DNA of 64,000 nt from Paenibacillus xylanilyticus (GCF_009664365.1 NZ_CP044310.1:1809001-1873000); one strand, 5' to 3'. Positions 27,104 to 36,880 are shown, counted from the stretch's first letter. Numbers and translations: made by a program. Notes: generated by a model from the sequence alone, not told the origin.

Positions 27104-27196
27104 GAAATACGGGTGTTCGTTATAGTGAGTGAAAGCTTTGAGGTGACCAGGAACAACCTCATTCCAGGGTCAGTCAAAGCCCCTTTTTTAATCGTT
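27104..27196 (+). promoter_or_regulatory. possible promoter plus leader hairpin/terminator before LplA-type operon
   Basis: A TATAGT -10-like hexamer (17 bp after a weak TTGCAG) is followed almost at once by GCTTTGAGGTGACC, which pairs imperfectly with GGGTCAGTCAAAGC (up to about 27183), then CCTTTTTTAATCG. It can be the terminator of the small upstream gene or a leader attenuator. An inverted repeat TTAATC-c-GATTAA follows within about 20 bp. Confidence 0.45.
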
Positions 27197-27246
27197 AATC
27201 CGATTAATACGATAGGTTTAAGAGACTAAGGAGGATGGGAAAGCCT

Positions 27247-28833
27247 ATGCTAAATGTGGGGAACCGTAACACCCGTAAATTGAACTGGATTATATCCGTT
27301 GTGTTGGTCATGTCTGTCGTGCTTAGTGCATGCGGAAGTCAAGAAGCGGGGCAAACGAGTAAAAGTAGCGGCAGCAGCGGCAATGCGAATGATCCACTGG
27401 AGGTTAGCATTATGACCATTACACCCAGTGCGGTTCCTGCAGCTGATGACAATGTAATCAAACGGGCGATCGAAAAAGCGACGAACTCCAAGATGAGTAT
27501 TCAGTGGGTTTCGAACAATATTTACAGCGACAAGCTGAACTTGACGCTCGCTTCTGGCGATATTCCTGATCTCATCATGATTAACGATCCGTTTGGAAGC
27601 ACCTTTACCAAGATGGTCAAGCAAGGAGCGTTCTGGGATATCACGCCATATATCCAGGAATATCCGAACCTGAGCAAGGGCATTCCCGATATTGCCTGGG
27701 AAACAACCAAGGCAGCAGACGGCAACAATTATGGCATACCACGCCCTAGGCCGGTGACGGGAGATTCCTTTTTCATTATCCGGAAGGACTGGCTCGACAA
27801 ATTAAACCTGCAGGTGCCTGAGACAACAGATGAATTATTCGATGTTATGAAGGCATTCGTGGAACAGGACCCTGATGGCAACGGACAACCGGATACAACA
27901 GCGCTTGCTGCTTATGTCAGTCCGGATGATCTCGGTTGGAATGGCAATCTCGGCCCGGTACTGGGTGCCATTGAGAACTCTTTTATCGGAAGCAACAGCA
28001 GTTGGAAGTGGGATAAAACCGAGGGGAAACTGGTATACAGGGAGCTGCTTCCCGAGGTCAGGGAATCCCTTCAATATCTGACGAAAGCCTACAGCAGCGG
28101 CATGATGCCCGAGGATCTTCTGTCGCTGAAGCTGACACAGGCAAGGGAATTGTTCAAGCGCAATCAGGCAGGCATTATTGTGGACAAGACAGGCACGATG
28201 CGCAAAATCTATGCCGATGATCTGAAGAAAGTCGATCCTTCCTTTAAGTACACGGACTTCTACCCTCTGACCAATCTGAATGGCTACAACCCAAAAGGCT
28301 CGGGTTACAACGGCATTCTGGCGATTCCTGCAAGTGTACCGGAAGAGAAGATGAAACGAATTCTCCAACTCGTCGATACCTGGATGAACCCGGAAGTGTT
28401 TGAAATTCAGCAGTTTGGGATTGAAGGTACCCATTATGAAGTGGTCGATGGCAAAAAAGTAGCAAGTACCGAGAAATTAACGGCGGACAACGCCTCGGAT
28501 TTTAATCATATCGTTAACGTTATTGATCTTCCCTGGGATACCACGGGTGAGACAGAAGAAGAGACCCAGGCGAATGAACTATTCAAAAAAGTGGAGGCCG
28601 AACGAGACAAAACGAGTGTAGCCGATCTGTCTGCGGGTCTTCAATCGGAGACTGGACAGAAGATTCTGCCCGAATTAAACAAGAAAATACAGGATCTCAA
28701 GGCCAAAATCATTCTGGGCCGGGAGCCCATTGAAGCATGGGATACCTTTGTGGAATCGTTGCGGAATGATCCAAATGTCCAGGCCATGAGTGATGAGATG
28801 ACGGAGGCTTACAAGAAAAGAAACGGACAATGA
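27247..28833 (+). CDS. extracellular solute-binding lipoprotein, LplA type
   Basis: 528 aa. I use ATG 27247 (MLNVGNRN), 12 nt after AAGGAGG; an ATG at 27235 directly abuts the site. Lipoprotein signal VMSVVLSACGSQEAGQ (lipidated Cys near residue 29), a Ser/Gly tether, then the large binding fold typical of Paenibacillus LplA proteins (VSIMTITPSAVPAADDNVIK; DIPDLIMINDPFGSTF; FFIIRKDWLDKLNLQVPE). It delivers an oligosaccharide to the two permeases that follow. The downstream PL11 lyase points to rhamnogalacturonan-type or related sugars (inference). Confidence 0.92.
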   Translation: MLNVGNRNTRKLNWIISVVLVMSVVLSACGSQEAGQTSKSSGSSGNANDPLEVSIMTITPSAVPAADDNVIKRAIEKATNSKMSIQWVSNNIYSDKLNLTLASGDIPDLIMINDPFGSTFTKMVKQGAFWDITPYIQEYPNLSKGIPDIAWETTKAADGNNYGIPRPRPVTGDSFFIIRKDWLDKLNLQVPETTDELFDVMKAFVEQDPDGNGQPDTTALAAYVSPDDLGWNGNLGPVLGAIENSFIGSNSSWKWDKTEGKLVYRELLPEVRESLQYLTKAYSSGMMPEDLLSLKLTQARELFKRNQAGIIVDKTGTMRKIYADDLKKVDPSFKYTDFYPLTNLNGYNPKGSGYNGILAIPASVPEEKMKRILQLVDTWMNPEVFEIQQFGIEGTHYEVVDGKKVASTEKLTADNASDFNHIVNVIDLPWDTTGETEEETQANELFKKVEAERDKTSVADLSAGLQSETGQKILPELNKKIQDLKAKIILGREPIEAWDTFVESLRNDPNVQAMSDEMTEAYKKRNGQ

Positions 28834-28857
28834 ATCTGAGGGAAGGAGCTGCAGCCC

Positions 28858-29829
28858 ATGAGCGTAACCGAGCAGCACTTTAGCACACACAAGGGAAGGC
28901 AGACTTCATCCAAAAGAAACAGACGCACGAAATGGCTCTCCGCGCTGCGGCGCGATCGATCATTATATTTGCTTGCTCTACCGGGCATCCTGTTCTTTCT
29001 CATTTTCAAATATATCCCGATGTGGGGCATCGTCATTGCGTTCCAGGACTATTCCCCCTTCCGAGGAATTCTGGGCAGTGAGTGGGTTGGGCTGCAGCAC
29101 TTTACCACCTTGTTTGCCAATCCAGACTTTGCCTTGCTGTTTCGAAATACACTGGCAATCAGCCTGCTGAATCTGATCTTGTTTTTTCCATTCCCGATTC
29201 TGATCTCGCTGGGGCTCAATGAGCTGCGTAACATGACGTACAAGCGATTGATTCAGACGGTGATCTATATGCCGCATTTCCTCTCCTGGGTCATCATTGC
29301 GGGACTGACACTCCTGCTGTTCGCCAAGGGGACGGGATTGATCAACGAGCTGTTTGCCTTATGGGGCTGGCCGAGGGTGGACTTTCTGACGAACCCGGAC
29401 AGCTTCTGGATCATGGTCACCTTGCAGGCGATGTGGAAGGAAGCCGGCTGGGGAACGATCGTTTTTCTCGCTGCCATGGCAAGTGTGGATACCCAGCTGT
29501 ATGAGGCAGCACGAATGGATGGGGCGGGACGGCTCCGTCAGATCTGGCACATTACGCTTCCTGCCATCCGGAGTGTCATCGTCGTGCTTCTCATTTTAAG
29601 ACTGGGGGACATCATGGAGGTAGGATTTGAACAGATCTTCCTGATGTACAACGGTGCTGTATCTGAAGTGGCTGAAGTATTTGACACTTATGTATACCGT
29701 ACGGGAATTGAGCAGGGAGATTTCAGCTACAGTACGGCGGTTGGATTATTCAAATCAGTGGTTGGACTGGCGCTCGTCGTGATTGCAAACCGTTTGGTGA
29801 AGCGCATGGGTCAAGAAGGGGTCTATTAG
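28858..29829 (+). CDS. ABC transporter permease, LplB type
   Basis: 323 aa; ATG with GAAGGAGC 8 nt upstream. A basic N-terminus (about 35 residues) is followed by six membrane helices, including the Lpl-type PGILFFLIFKYIPMWGIVIA and FQDYSPFRGI motifs. The EAA loop is YEAARMDGAGRLRQIWHIT followed by LPAIRS. It partners with the permease at 29886. Confidence 0.94.
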   Translation: MSVTEQHFSTHKGRQTSSKRNRRTKWLSALRRDRSLYLLALPGILFFLIFKYIPMWGIVIAFQDYSPFRGILGSEWVGLQHFTTLFANPDFALLFRNTLAISLLNLILFFPFPILISLGLNELRNMTYKRLIQTVIYMPHFLSWVIIAGLTLLLFAKGTGLINELFALWGWPRVDFLTNPDSFWIMVTLQAMWKEAGWGTIVFLAAMASVDTQLYEAARMDGAGRLRQIWHITLPAIRSVIVVLLILRLGDIMEVGFEQIFLMYNGAVSEVAEVFDTYVYRTGIEQGDFSYSTAVGLFKSVVGLALVVIANRLVKRMGQEGVY

Positions 29830-29885
29830 TACCTGTGTTTCCGGTCCGTGTCTATAAGAACTAGTGGGAGGGAGGAGGTCTTGAG

Positions 29886-30758
29886 ATGCATCGTTTGAAA
29901 TGGAGTGAGAGGATTGGTCAGTCTCTGAATGCAATCGTTCTTGGGCTGCTGGCGGTGGCGATGTTTTTTCCGCTGTACTATGTTTTTGTCGTTTCGTTCA
30001 CCGATCCGGGAGAATATCTGCAAAAGAAAATCGTACTCTTCCCGCAGCGCTGGTCTGCGGAAGCTTATACCTATCTGCTCTCCACGCCTGCCTTCGCACG
30101 CTCGCTGGGGAACAGTGCCTTTCTAGCAACTGTAGGCACAGTGTGCAGTCTGGCCGTATCCTCTTCCCTGGCCTATGCCTTGTCCCAGAAGAGGTTTTAT
30201 TTCCGAAAAGTACTGATGTTCCTGATCGTACTGACCATTTTGTTCAGTCCGGGAATTATTCCGAACTACTTGCTGGTCCGGGAGCTCGGGCTTATCAATA
30301 ACATCTGGGCATTAATTCTGCCTGCGCTTGCCAATGGCTGGACGGTGCTGCTCATGAAAAATTTCTTCGACAGCCTGCCTGCGGAGATCAGTGAAGCGGC
30401 CTCCATCGATGGTTGCAGTGCGATCCGGACCTGGTACACGATTGTACTCCCCTTGTCGATGCCTGCACTTGCGGCATTTGGCTTGTTCTTTGCGGTAGGA
30501 TACTGGAACCAATTTTTCGCGGCACTTTTGTATTTGAATGATTCTGCGAAGTGGCCGATTCAGGTGCTGCTGCAAAACATGCTGCTGAACGCGTCCAATA
30601 TTGATCTGGTCGCACCTGGACAGCAGGTAGAGACACCACCGACAGAGATGTTGAAGATGGCCGCCATCATTGTAGCCATTCTGCCGGTGCTGATGGTATA
30701 TCCGTTTATTCAGAAGCATTTTGCAAAAGGAGCTATGGTTGGCTCAGTGAAAGGATAA
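29886..30758 (+). CDS. carbohydrate ABC transporter permease, LplC/YtcP type
   Basis: 290 aa; ATG with GGGAGGAGG 8 nt upstream. Six membrane helices. The Lpl-type signature FVVSFTDPGEYLQKK follows helix 1, and the EAA loop is ISEAASIDGCSAIRTWYTIV followed by LPLSMP. The C-terminal FIQKHFAKGAMVGSVKG is the standard ending of this subfamily. As in the first locus, no ATPase is encoded nearby. Confidence 0.94.
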   Translation: MHRLKWSERIGQSLNAIVLGLLAVAMFFPLYYVFVVSFTDPGEYLQKKIVLFPQRWSAEAYTYLLSTPAFARSLGNSAFLATVGTVCSLAVSSSLAYALSQKRFYFRKVLMFLIVLTILFSPGIIPNYLLVRELGLINNIWALILPALANGWTVLLMKNFFDSLPAEISEAASIDGCSAIRTWYTIVLPLSMPALAAFGLFFAVGYWNQFFAALLYLNDSAKWPIQVLLQNMLLNASNIDLVAPGQQVETPPTEMLKMAAIIVAILPVLMVYPFIQKHFAKGAMVGSVKG

Positions 30759-30801
30759 ATCTGCATTCAGGTGGGTATTCCCGGAAAGGAGGTACAGAGA
30801 G

Positions 30802-33207
30802 ATGTTGTTCAAGCGTACACGAGTTCCTATGCCCAAAGGGCGTTATTTCAGGCGCAGTCTGATGATGATTCTGCTGATCGCCTGCATTCCGGGGGTTATT
30901 ACGGGAGTGCTCCTTTATGGATGGATTACGGTCAAAATGGAGCATATTTTGCAGCAAACGCATTTGCGGCAATTTGAACAACGCACCGCTTGGGTCGGCG
31001 AACAATTGGATGCGCTTGAACTGACTTTCTCACAATGGGCCTTCGATCCAGTGTTCGATAACCGTCTGAAGGATCTCGATTTTGTCTACAAGTACAAGCA
31101 GGTTCATGAGCTCTATCGATTGCTGCTGATGATTAAGAATTCCAATACGCTGATTGGCAAGGTTCAACTGTATCTGGAAGAACCCAGAGCCGTGAAGATG
31201 GATTCGGAGCGGTATGATTTTATGAGCGACCCTAAGGAAATTGAGATGTACCACAGCCTGACTGAACAGCCGCGGGCCACCTATTGGTCCCGTTCCATGG
31301 ATGGCGCCTCCATGATGATGGTGAACCGGCTTCCGAGTGGAAGTGATGATGCTTTGGGTGCGTTAACCATTACTTTGGATAACAAACAGCTTGGCAGCAT
31401 GCTGCAGACCTTGTCTCCGTATGAGGGCGGGACGACCTTTTTGCTGAATGAACAGGGAGTACCTTTGCTTCCTCAGGATCAAAATCTGGGTGAATTACAG
31501 CAAGCTGTCCGTGAACATGTGCTCAAGCTTGAAGAGAAGCCCAGCTCCTTCCTGATGGAATACGAGGGTATGACCTATTCGATTCAGTCCGGCACTTTTC
31601 GCAGATTGGGTACGGATTGGACTTACGTATCTGCGGCTCCGTTGAATGAAATTGTAGCTCCGATTGTGTCCGTACCCCGAATCGTTCTGCTCATTAACGG
31701 AAGTGGATTGTTACTCGCTCTGCTCCTGTCATGGATTGGTTCGCTACAGCTCTACAAGCCATTCACGAGATTGCTGCGAATATTTACTGCAAACGGTGTG
31801 GACGGAGAGGCTGCTGTTCCTGCTCGGACTTCATGGCCAAATGGAGCAGCAGCATCCAGCTCGGCCGTGCAGCTGGATGAAATCAAGCATATCGAACAGC
31901 ACTGGATTGGCGTGAATCGTGAACGTGAATCCCTCCAGCGGCGGCTGGAGGAACATCTGCCACTCGCGAGGGAGAGTCTGCTGATCCAGCTGACGCTAGG
32001 TCATTTGCTGTTACCCAGTGACCATGAATGGCGGGAACGTCTGTCCCAAGTGGGATGGAATCTCCACGAGGAGCAGTTCATGATTATGCTGGCTCATATA
32101 CGTCCGGGTCCTGTTACCCTTCAAGAGGGCGGCTACCTCAATCGGAGTGAATCACCAGAATGGATCAGCTTGGCGGCAGCCGAGATTTTGGGAACACAGC
32201 TCGAAGATTTCCCTTACCCCACAGAAATACTCAACTATCACGACATGTCGATCGCTCTGCTGATCGCCATCTCGCCAGATGACCAACCGGGGGCACCTGC
32301 ATCCCGGGAACAACTCATTGCAATAGGGCAGCGATGGCTGGAGATCGTGCAGTCCGAATTGGATGTACGTATGACGATCTCGATTAGCAAGATCACATCC
32401 GATGCTTCTCATATACCGCAGCTGGTCAGAGAGTCGAGAGCGGTTTTGAGGCAAAGGCAGTTTTCTTCAGGTGCAGGCATCATCGATATGATTGAAAAAG
32501 CAGAACAGGATCGGAAGGAACAGGGAACGTATCCGCTTGAATTGGAACAGGACATCATCTCGGCCTTACGTAACGGCGATCAGGGAACAGCCATGGAGCG
32601 CTTCCGATTGTTCATTGGCAGCTACGCCCATGTAGAAGCGGCAGAGAATCAGGCCAGACAGGCCGTTTTTCAACTGCTCGCCCGGATCCAGCACACCCTG
32701 CTGCAGTTAGGCGAAGATCCGGTACAACTATTCGGTTTGGCGGTGTATGAAGAGGTGCTGCAGCTGCGTGACCTGGATGAGTTATTCTCATGGTTCAAGG
32801 AACGAATCGTGCATGTATGTGTGGAGGAATTCACTGGCAAGGAGGAGAAGCAGATACAGATGGCTGTGCATCAGATCAAGGAGCATGCCGAACAACAATA
32901 TGCAGAAGCGTTATCGCTGGATGAACTCGCGGACATTCACGGAATTCACTCCTACACGTTAAGCCGGGCATTCAAGCAGGCATTCGGACAGAACTTTGTG
33001 GACTATCTGACAGAGGTGAGACTAGGTCGGGCAAAGGTACTGCTCGAATCCACAGACGTCAAAATCAATGAAATCGCAGAGCAGGTTGGTTATCAGCCCA
33101 GTTATTTTAACCGATTGTTCAAGAAAAGCGAGGGAACGACACCCAGTCGATACCGGGAGGACGTTCGTAAGCAGAGTGAGCATACTCGGGGCAACTGCTC
33201 TGTCTAA
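30802..33207 (+). CDS. membrane-bound AraC-family regulator (YesN-like)
   Basis: 801 aa; ATG with AAAGGAGG 9 nt upstream. Two membrane helices (about residues 16-40 and 292-315) flank an extracytoplasmic sensor region of about 250 residues. A long cytoplasmic linker follows, and the C-terminal ~100 residues contain two helix-turn-helix units of the AraC type (LSLDELADIHGIHSYTLSRA; VKINEIAEQVGYQPSYFNRL). Paenibacillus sugar loci often carry such one-component membrane regulators. It lies between the transporter and the sulfatase/lyase genes and probably activates them. Inducer unknown. Confidence 0.9.
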   Translation: MLFKRTRVPMPKGRYFRRSLMMILLIACIPGVITGVLLYGWITVKMEHILQQTHLRQFEQRTAWVGEQLDALELTFSQWAFDPVFDNRLKDLDFVYKYKQVHELYRLLLMIKNSNTLIGKVQLYLEEPRAVKMDSERYDFMSDPKEIEMYHSLTEQPRATYWSRSMDGASMMMVNRLPSGSDDALGALTITLDNKQLGSMLQTLSPYEGGTTFLLNEQGVPLLPQDQNLGELQQAVREHVLKLEEKPSSFLMEYEGMTYSIQSGTFRRLGTDWTYVSAAPLNEIVAPIVSVPRIVLLINGSGLLLALLLSWIGSLQLYKPFTRLLRIFTANGVDGEAAVPARTSWPNGAAASSSAVQLDEIKHIEQHWIGVNRERESLQRRLEEHLPLARESLLIQLTLGHLLLPSDHEWRERLSQVGWNLHEEQFMIMLAHIRPGPVTLQEGGYLNRSESPEWISLAAAEILGTQLEDFPYPTEILNYHDMSIALLIAISPDDQPGAPASREQLIAIGQRWLEIVQSELDVRMTISISKITSDASHIPQLVRESRAVLRQRQFSSGAGIIDMIEKAEQDRKEQGTYPLELEQDIISALRNGDQGTAMERFRLFIGSYAHVEAAENQARQAVFQLLARIQHTLLQLGEDPVQLFGLAVYEEVLQLRDLDELFSWFKERIVHVCVEEFTGKEEKQIQMAVHQIKEHAEQQYAEALSLDELADIHGIHSYTLSRAFKQAFGQNFVDYLTEVRLGRAKVLLESTDVKINEIAEQVGYQPSYFNRLFKKSEGTTPSRYREDVRKQSEHTRGNCSV

Positions 33208-33236
33208 TCTTCCGACGAAGGAGAGTGGAATGTAAC

Positions 33237-34754
33237 GTGTCACAGACCAAGCCCGACATTATTTTTCTAATGACGGATCAACAGCGATGGGACTGCATTG
33301 GAACATTTAACGAGCATATTCATACGCCGAATCTGGACCGACTTGCTTCCGAAGGGATTACGTTCCGTGAAGCGGTATGCCAATCCCCCATGTGTGTACC
33401 AAGCCGTAGTTCGATGATGATGGGATATTATCCATCACAGCTTGGAGTTCGCACGAATTACGGCGGTCTCTTTGAGGAAGACAAACTACCGTCCGAGCCC
33501 CTGCCAGCATTAATGCAGCGTGCAGGTTATCAAACTGCCGGATTCGGGAAAACCCATTGGAATCATGGCGATGGCGTGGATGAACCTTCTACGCGCGGGT
33601 TCGAAGTGAGGTCCATCGGTCTCTCCCGGCAGAGCGGTCATTACGAGCAAGGGGCTACCATGATGGGGGATTCTCATCCTGAAGCGCTTGAAGCATACCA
33701 TCAGGAGACGAAGGACTTTGGCGGTGGAGAGGAAAACGTTAACGGCTACACGGGTCTTACGAGCCAGATTCCCATGAATCAGCATCGAGACGGATGGGTA
33801 GCCGAGCAGGCACTGCAGTTTTTGGATGAGGGAATAGATCCGGAGAGGCCGTTATTTTTTTATCTGTCCTTCCTGAAGCCGCATGCCGGATTCAATGTAC
33901 CTCGGGAGTTTGAAGAACTCTACAAGCTGGAAGATATTCCGGACATTCCTCAGCCGCCATGGGAAGAGGAAGCTTCAACACATCTGGCAGCTTCGGATGA
34001 CCTGAACAGCAATAGTCGTGCTGCGTACCTCGACAAGAAGAGTGTGTGGGAGAAGCGAAGTCCGGAAGAGCGGCGAAGGACCACACTGAGGTATTGGGCG
34101 AATTGCTCCTGGCTAGACCATTATTTTGGACAGGCTCTTGAGAAGCTGGAGAAACGGGGAAGGCTGGACCATGCACTGATTGTATTTGTATCGGATCATG
34201 GAGAAATGCTTGGGGAGAGGCATTATCGCTTCACCAAATATAATCTGTATGACAGCAGCGTAAGAGTGCCGCTCATCCTGGCGGGTACCTATATTCCGCC
34301 TGACAAGCGGGGAACAATGGACCGGAGGCCCGCGGAGCTGGTGGACCTGGTGCCGACGTTAACGCGTGCAGCCGGACTTGACGCCAATCCGATGTTACCC
34401 GGGGTGGATTTGCTGGGCAATCTCCGGCACCGCGGAACATTTTGCGAATTTCATGGCAAAGGTGTAACCGCGCCCCATTCAGCGCCAGCCTATATGTGGC
34501 GGACAGCAGAGTGGAAACTTATTCTGTACATTGAAGGTTCTGTCGCGGAGTCTGCTTCCCGAGTGCATGAAACCAGAGGCGAATTGTATCATCTGACTGC
34601 TGATCCGCATGAATGGACGAATCTGTATGAGGAACAGCAGCATGCCAGCATCAGGGAGCAGTTGAAGACGGAGCTGCTGATGCATCTGGCGGTTAGCTGG
34701 GCGAAGGGCCCATTTTTCTACGATCGGGGAGGAACCAAGCCGTTAGAGTCGTGA
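33237..34754 (+). CDS. type I sulfatase (CxPSR), cytoplasmic
   Basis: 505 aa from GTG 33237, with GAAGGAGAG 11 nt upstream; a GTG at 33225 lies on top of that site. Type I sulfatases hydrolyse sulfate esters with a formylglycine made from Cys or Ser. Here the modification motif is C53-V-P-S-R57 within SPMCVPSRSSMM. Metal-site motifs are present: PDIIFLMTDQQRWD at the N-terminus, GKTHWNHG, and VFVSDHGEMLGE around residue 320. No signal peptide is seen, so it would act on imported sugars. The Cys requires an anSME or FGE maturase, not found in the window. It is unexpected beside a PL11 lyase, because rhamnogalacturonan I is not sulfated. Confidence 0.9.
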   Translation: MSQTKPDIIFLMTDQQRWDCIGTFNEHIHTPNLDRLASEGITFREAVCQSPMCVPSRSSMMMGYYPSQLGVRTNYGGLFEEDKLPSEPLPALMQRAGYQTAGFGKTHWNHGDGVDEPSTRGFEVRSIGLSRQSGHYEQGATMMGDSHPEALEAYHQETKDFGGGEENVNGYTGLTSQIPMNQHRDGWVAEQALQFLDEGIDPERPLFFYLSFLKPHAGFNVPREFEELYKLEDIPDIPQPPWEEEASTHLAASDDLNSNSRAAYLDKKSVWEKRSPEERRRTTLRYWANCSWLDHYFGQALEKLEKRGRLDHALIVFVSDHGEMLGERHYRFTKYNLYDSSVRVPLILAGTYIPPDKRGTMDRRPAELVDLVPTLTRAAGLDANPMLPGVDLLGNLRHRGTFCEFHGKGVTAPHSAPAYMWRTAEWKLILYIEGSVAESASRVHETRGELYHLTADPHEWTNLYEEQQHASIREQLKTELLMHLAVSWAKGPFFYDRGGTKPLES

Positions 34755-34847
34755 GAGCAATCGCTGCTCTAATACTCACTGACATTTCCTAATGAAAACT
34801 CATACCATTGTCCACGTTAGAACAGGTTGGATAGAAATAGCTGTTGA

Positions 34848-34943
34848 CCGGGCAGCCGGAGGCAAAGTTGATTATCACTAAACCAGATCAGTCGATCTCA
34901 CCGACTGGTTCATGGGGCGGAGATAACAGGCTTTGCCTTTTTT
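34848..34943 (+). promoter_or_regulatory. structured leader or terminator RNA upstream of PL11 lyase
   Basis: An outer stem AGGCAAAG (34860-34867) / CTTTGCCT (34931-34938), followed by a T run to 34943, encloses about 63 nt. These contain AACC/GGTT stacked (with a bulge) on AGTCG/CGACT around a 7-nt loop. A CCGG-gcag-CCGG hairpin lies just upstream. It may be a terminator for the sulfatase transcript or an attenuator/riboswitch-like leader for the lyase. It did not match any riboswitch consensus that I can recall. Confidence 0.45.
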
Positions 34944-34990
34944 GATATGCATAGTGTTAGGTTAATCCAAATAATGGAGGGGAACCGTTG

Positions 34991-36880
34991 ATGAAATCCA
35001 TAACGACTGCAGTAGGAAAAAATAGAGTATGGTTAACCTGGCTTTTGGGCGGATTGATAGTATTGTCTGGTATAACTTCACCGGAAGGCAGTATACCTCG
35101 GGCACATGCTGCAGGAGGGTCTGCGCCGCGCCTGGTTGAAGATCTGGGAAGAGGGCTTACTGCCGTATATCTGGGTGATAACAAGGTATATCTTAGCTGG
35201 CGTCTGCTGGGTACAGAACCACAGCAGGTTACATTTGATATTTATCGCCGTACAGGGTCCGAGGAGATCAAGCTGAATGATTATCCACTTGCCGAAGGAA
35301 CGAACTACACAGATGAGAATGTAGATGTAACCCAGAGTCATACGTATATTGTGAAATCTTACGTGAGTGGGACTTTGCAGGGGGAAATTGCCGAAGTGGA
35401 GCTTGCAGCCGACCCTGAGATTCGAGATTACTTCCGTATTCCATTGCAAGACATAACGTCCAATCCATCCGATTATTTTGTGCAGCATGGCTGGCCAGGT
35501 GATCTGGATGGTGATGGAGAATACGAAGTTGTGGTGACCCGGATCCCTGTCAACGGGGGCAACAAATATGTGGAGGCGTACAGCCTGACTGAAGGTTTCC
35601 TCTGGCGGATTGATCTCGGTCCATACAGTGTGACAACCATTGATACCTATAACGCACCGCCTGCTTCCGTCAGCGAATTCGGGGTTGCTGGACTTGGGGG
35701 TTGGCGGGATAACGACAATATTACCGTGTTTGACCTCGATAGTGATGGGAAGGCCGAAGTGCTGCTGCGTACCTTTGAAGGTGTGACCTTTGCGGATGGC
35801 AAGATTATCCCTGCTTCAGCCGAGCGTGCGCAATATGTGTCTGTTGTGGATGGACTGACCGGTATTGAGGCAGCACGCACAACCATCACCAATGATTATG
35901 CAGCCGATGGTCCGCTCAGCGGCCACTTCGGCATTGCCTATCTGGACGGGGAGCATCCCAGCCTGATTACAGCACTTAAGAATCGTGCACTCAGCCGCAA
36001 TTTTCAGTATGTGACGTCAGCTTACGACTATGCAGGTGGAGCATTGAATGAGCGTTGGAGACACACTGGAGCGGACGGCGAGTTTTTCCATCAGATTCGC
36101 ATATTAGATCTCGATGAGGATGGGAAAGACGAGGTTTCATTTGGCGGATGGGCACTCGATGATAATGGGGAAACGTTATATAGTCTACCTGGTGTAGTCC
36201 ATGGTGATCGGTTCCATATCACAGATATCGATCCGAATCGGCCGGGGTTGGAACAATTCGGTATCCAGCAGGCCGAGAACGGGAACGTTAATCAATTTCC
36301 TTGGTTTTATGCTGATGCTGCAACGGGCGAGATTATTCGCACAGGAGAACTTCCGCAGGACGTTGCACGAGGGACACTGGCCGATATTGATCCCCGGCAC
36401 AGCGGGCTTGAGATGTGGTCCAGCTCAGGCAACATCTACAACGTGGACGGCGAAGTGATCAGTTCGGTCCAGCCTTCGACCAATTTCAGAATTTGGTGGG
36501 ACGGGGATGTGCTCAGTGAACTGCTGGACAAGAATTTTGTGGAAAAGTGGAACTGGGAACAGAATGAGGCAACACGTCTGTTTACCGCGGACGATGTTCG
36601 TGTGAATTCCAGAAATGCCCCTGTCCTGTATGGTGATCTGCTTGGAGACTGGAGAGAAGAGGTTCTCTATGAAACAAATGACTTCAAGGAGCTGCGTCTG
36701 TATACAACAACAATCCCGTCGGATGTCCGCCTCTACACGCTGCCGCATAATCCGGCATATCGCAATGGCCTGGCTGTAAAAGGATATATGCAATCCCTCC
36801 TGACAGATTATTATCTGGGCGAAGGCATGTCAGAACCTCCGTATCCGAATATTCGCCCTGCCGTGTACAACAGGGACTAA
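34991..36880 (+). CDS. secreted rhamnogalacturonan lyase, polysaccharide lyase family 11
   Basis: 629 aa; ATG 34991 directly follows a TTG, with GGAGGGG 8 nt upstream. Signal peptide about 1-37 (WLTWLLGGLIVLSGI ... PRAHAAGG). The mature length fits PL11 enzymes such as B. subtilis YesW, which cut rhamnogalacturonan I by beta-elimination. Family features are the fibronectin-like N-terminal strand region (APRLVEDLGRGLTAVYLGDN, YRRTGSEEIKLND) and calcium-type DxDxDG repeats of the eight-bladed propeller (GDLDGDGEYEVVV; FDLDSDGKAEVLLRTFEG; LDLDEDGKDEVSFG). The ending NPAYRNGLAVKGYMQ and YYLGEG is conserved. It would release oligosaccharides outside for the LplABC-type importer upstream. Confidence 0.92.
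   Translation: MKSITTAVGKNRVWLTWLLGGLIVLSGITSPEGSIPRAHAAGGSAPRLVEDLGRGLTAVYLGDNKVYLSWRLLGTEPQQVTFDIYRRTGSEEIKLNDYPLAEGTNYTDENVDVTQSHTYIVKSYVSGTLQGEIAEVELAADPEIRDYFRIPLQDITSNPSDYFVQHGWPGDLDGDGEYEVVVTRIPVNGGNKYVEAYSLTEGFLWRIDLGPYSVTTIDTYNAPPASVSEFGVAGLGGWRDNDNITVFDLDSDGKAEVLLRTFEGVTFADGKIIPASAERAQYVSVVDGLTGIEAARTTITNDYAADGPLSGHFGIAYLDGEHPSLITALKNRALSRNFQYVTSAYDYAGGALNERWRHTGADGEFFHQIRILDLDEDGKDEVSFGGWALDDNGETLYSLPGVVHGDRFHITDIDPNRPGLEQFGIQQAENGNVNQFPWFYADAATGEIIRTGELPQDVARGTLADIDPRHSGLEMWSSSGNIYNVDGEVISSVQPSTNFRIWWDGDVLSELLDKNFVEKWNWEQNEATRLFTADDVRVNSRNAPVLYGDLLGDWREEVLYETNDFKELRLYTTTIPSDVRLYTLPHNPAYRNGLAVKGYMQSLLTDYYLGEGMSEPPYPNIRPAVYNRD

Noticed and set aside
34848..34943. Known riboswitch (c-di-GMP type I and II considered)
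   Set aside because: The conserved core sequences of those riboswitches are absent, so it is listed only as a structured element.
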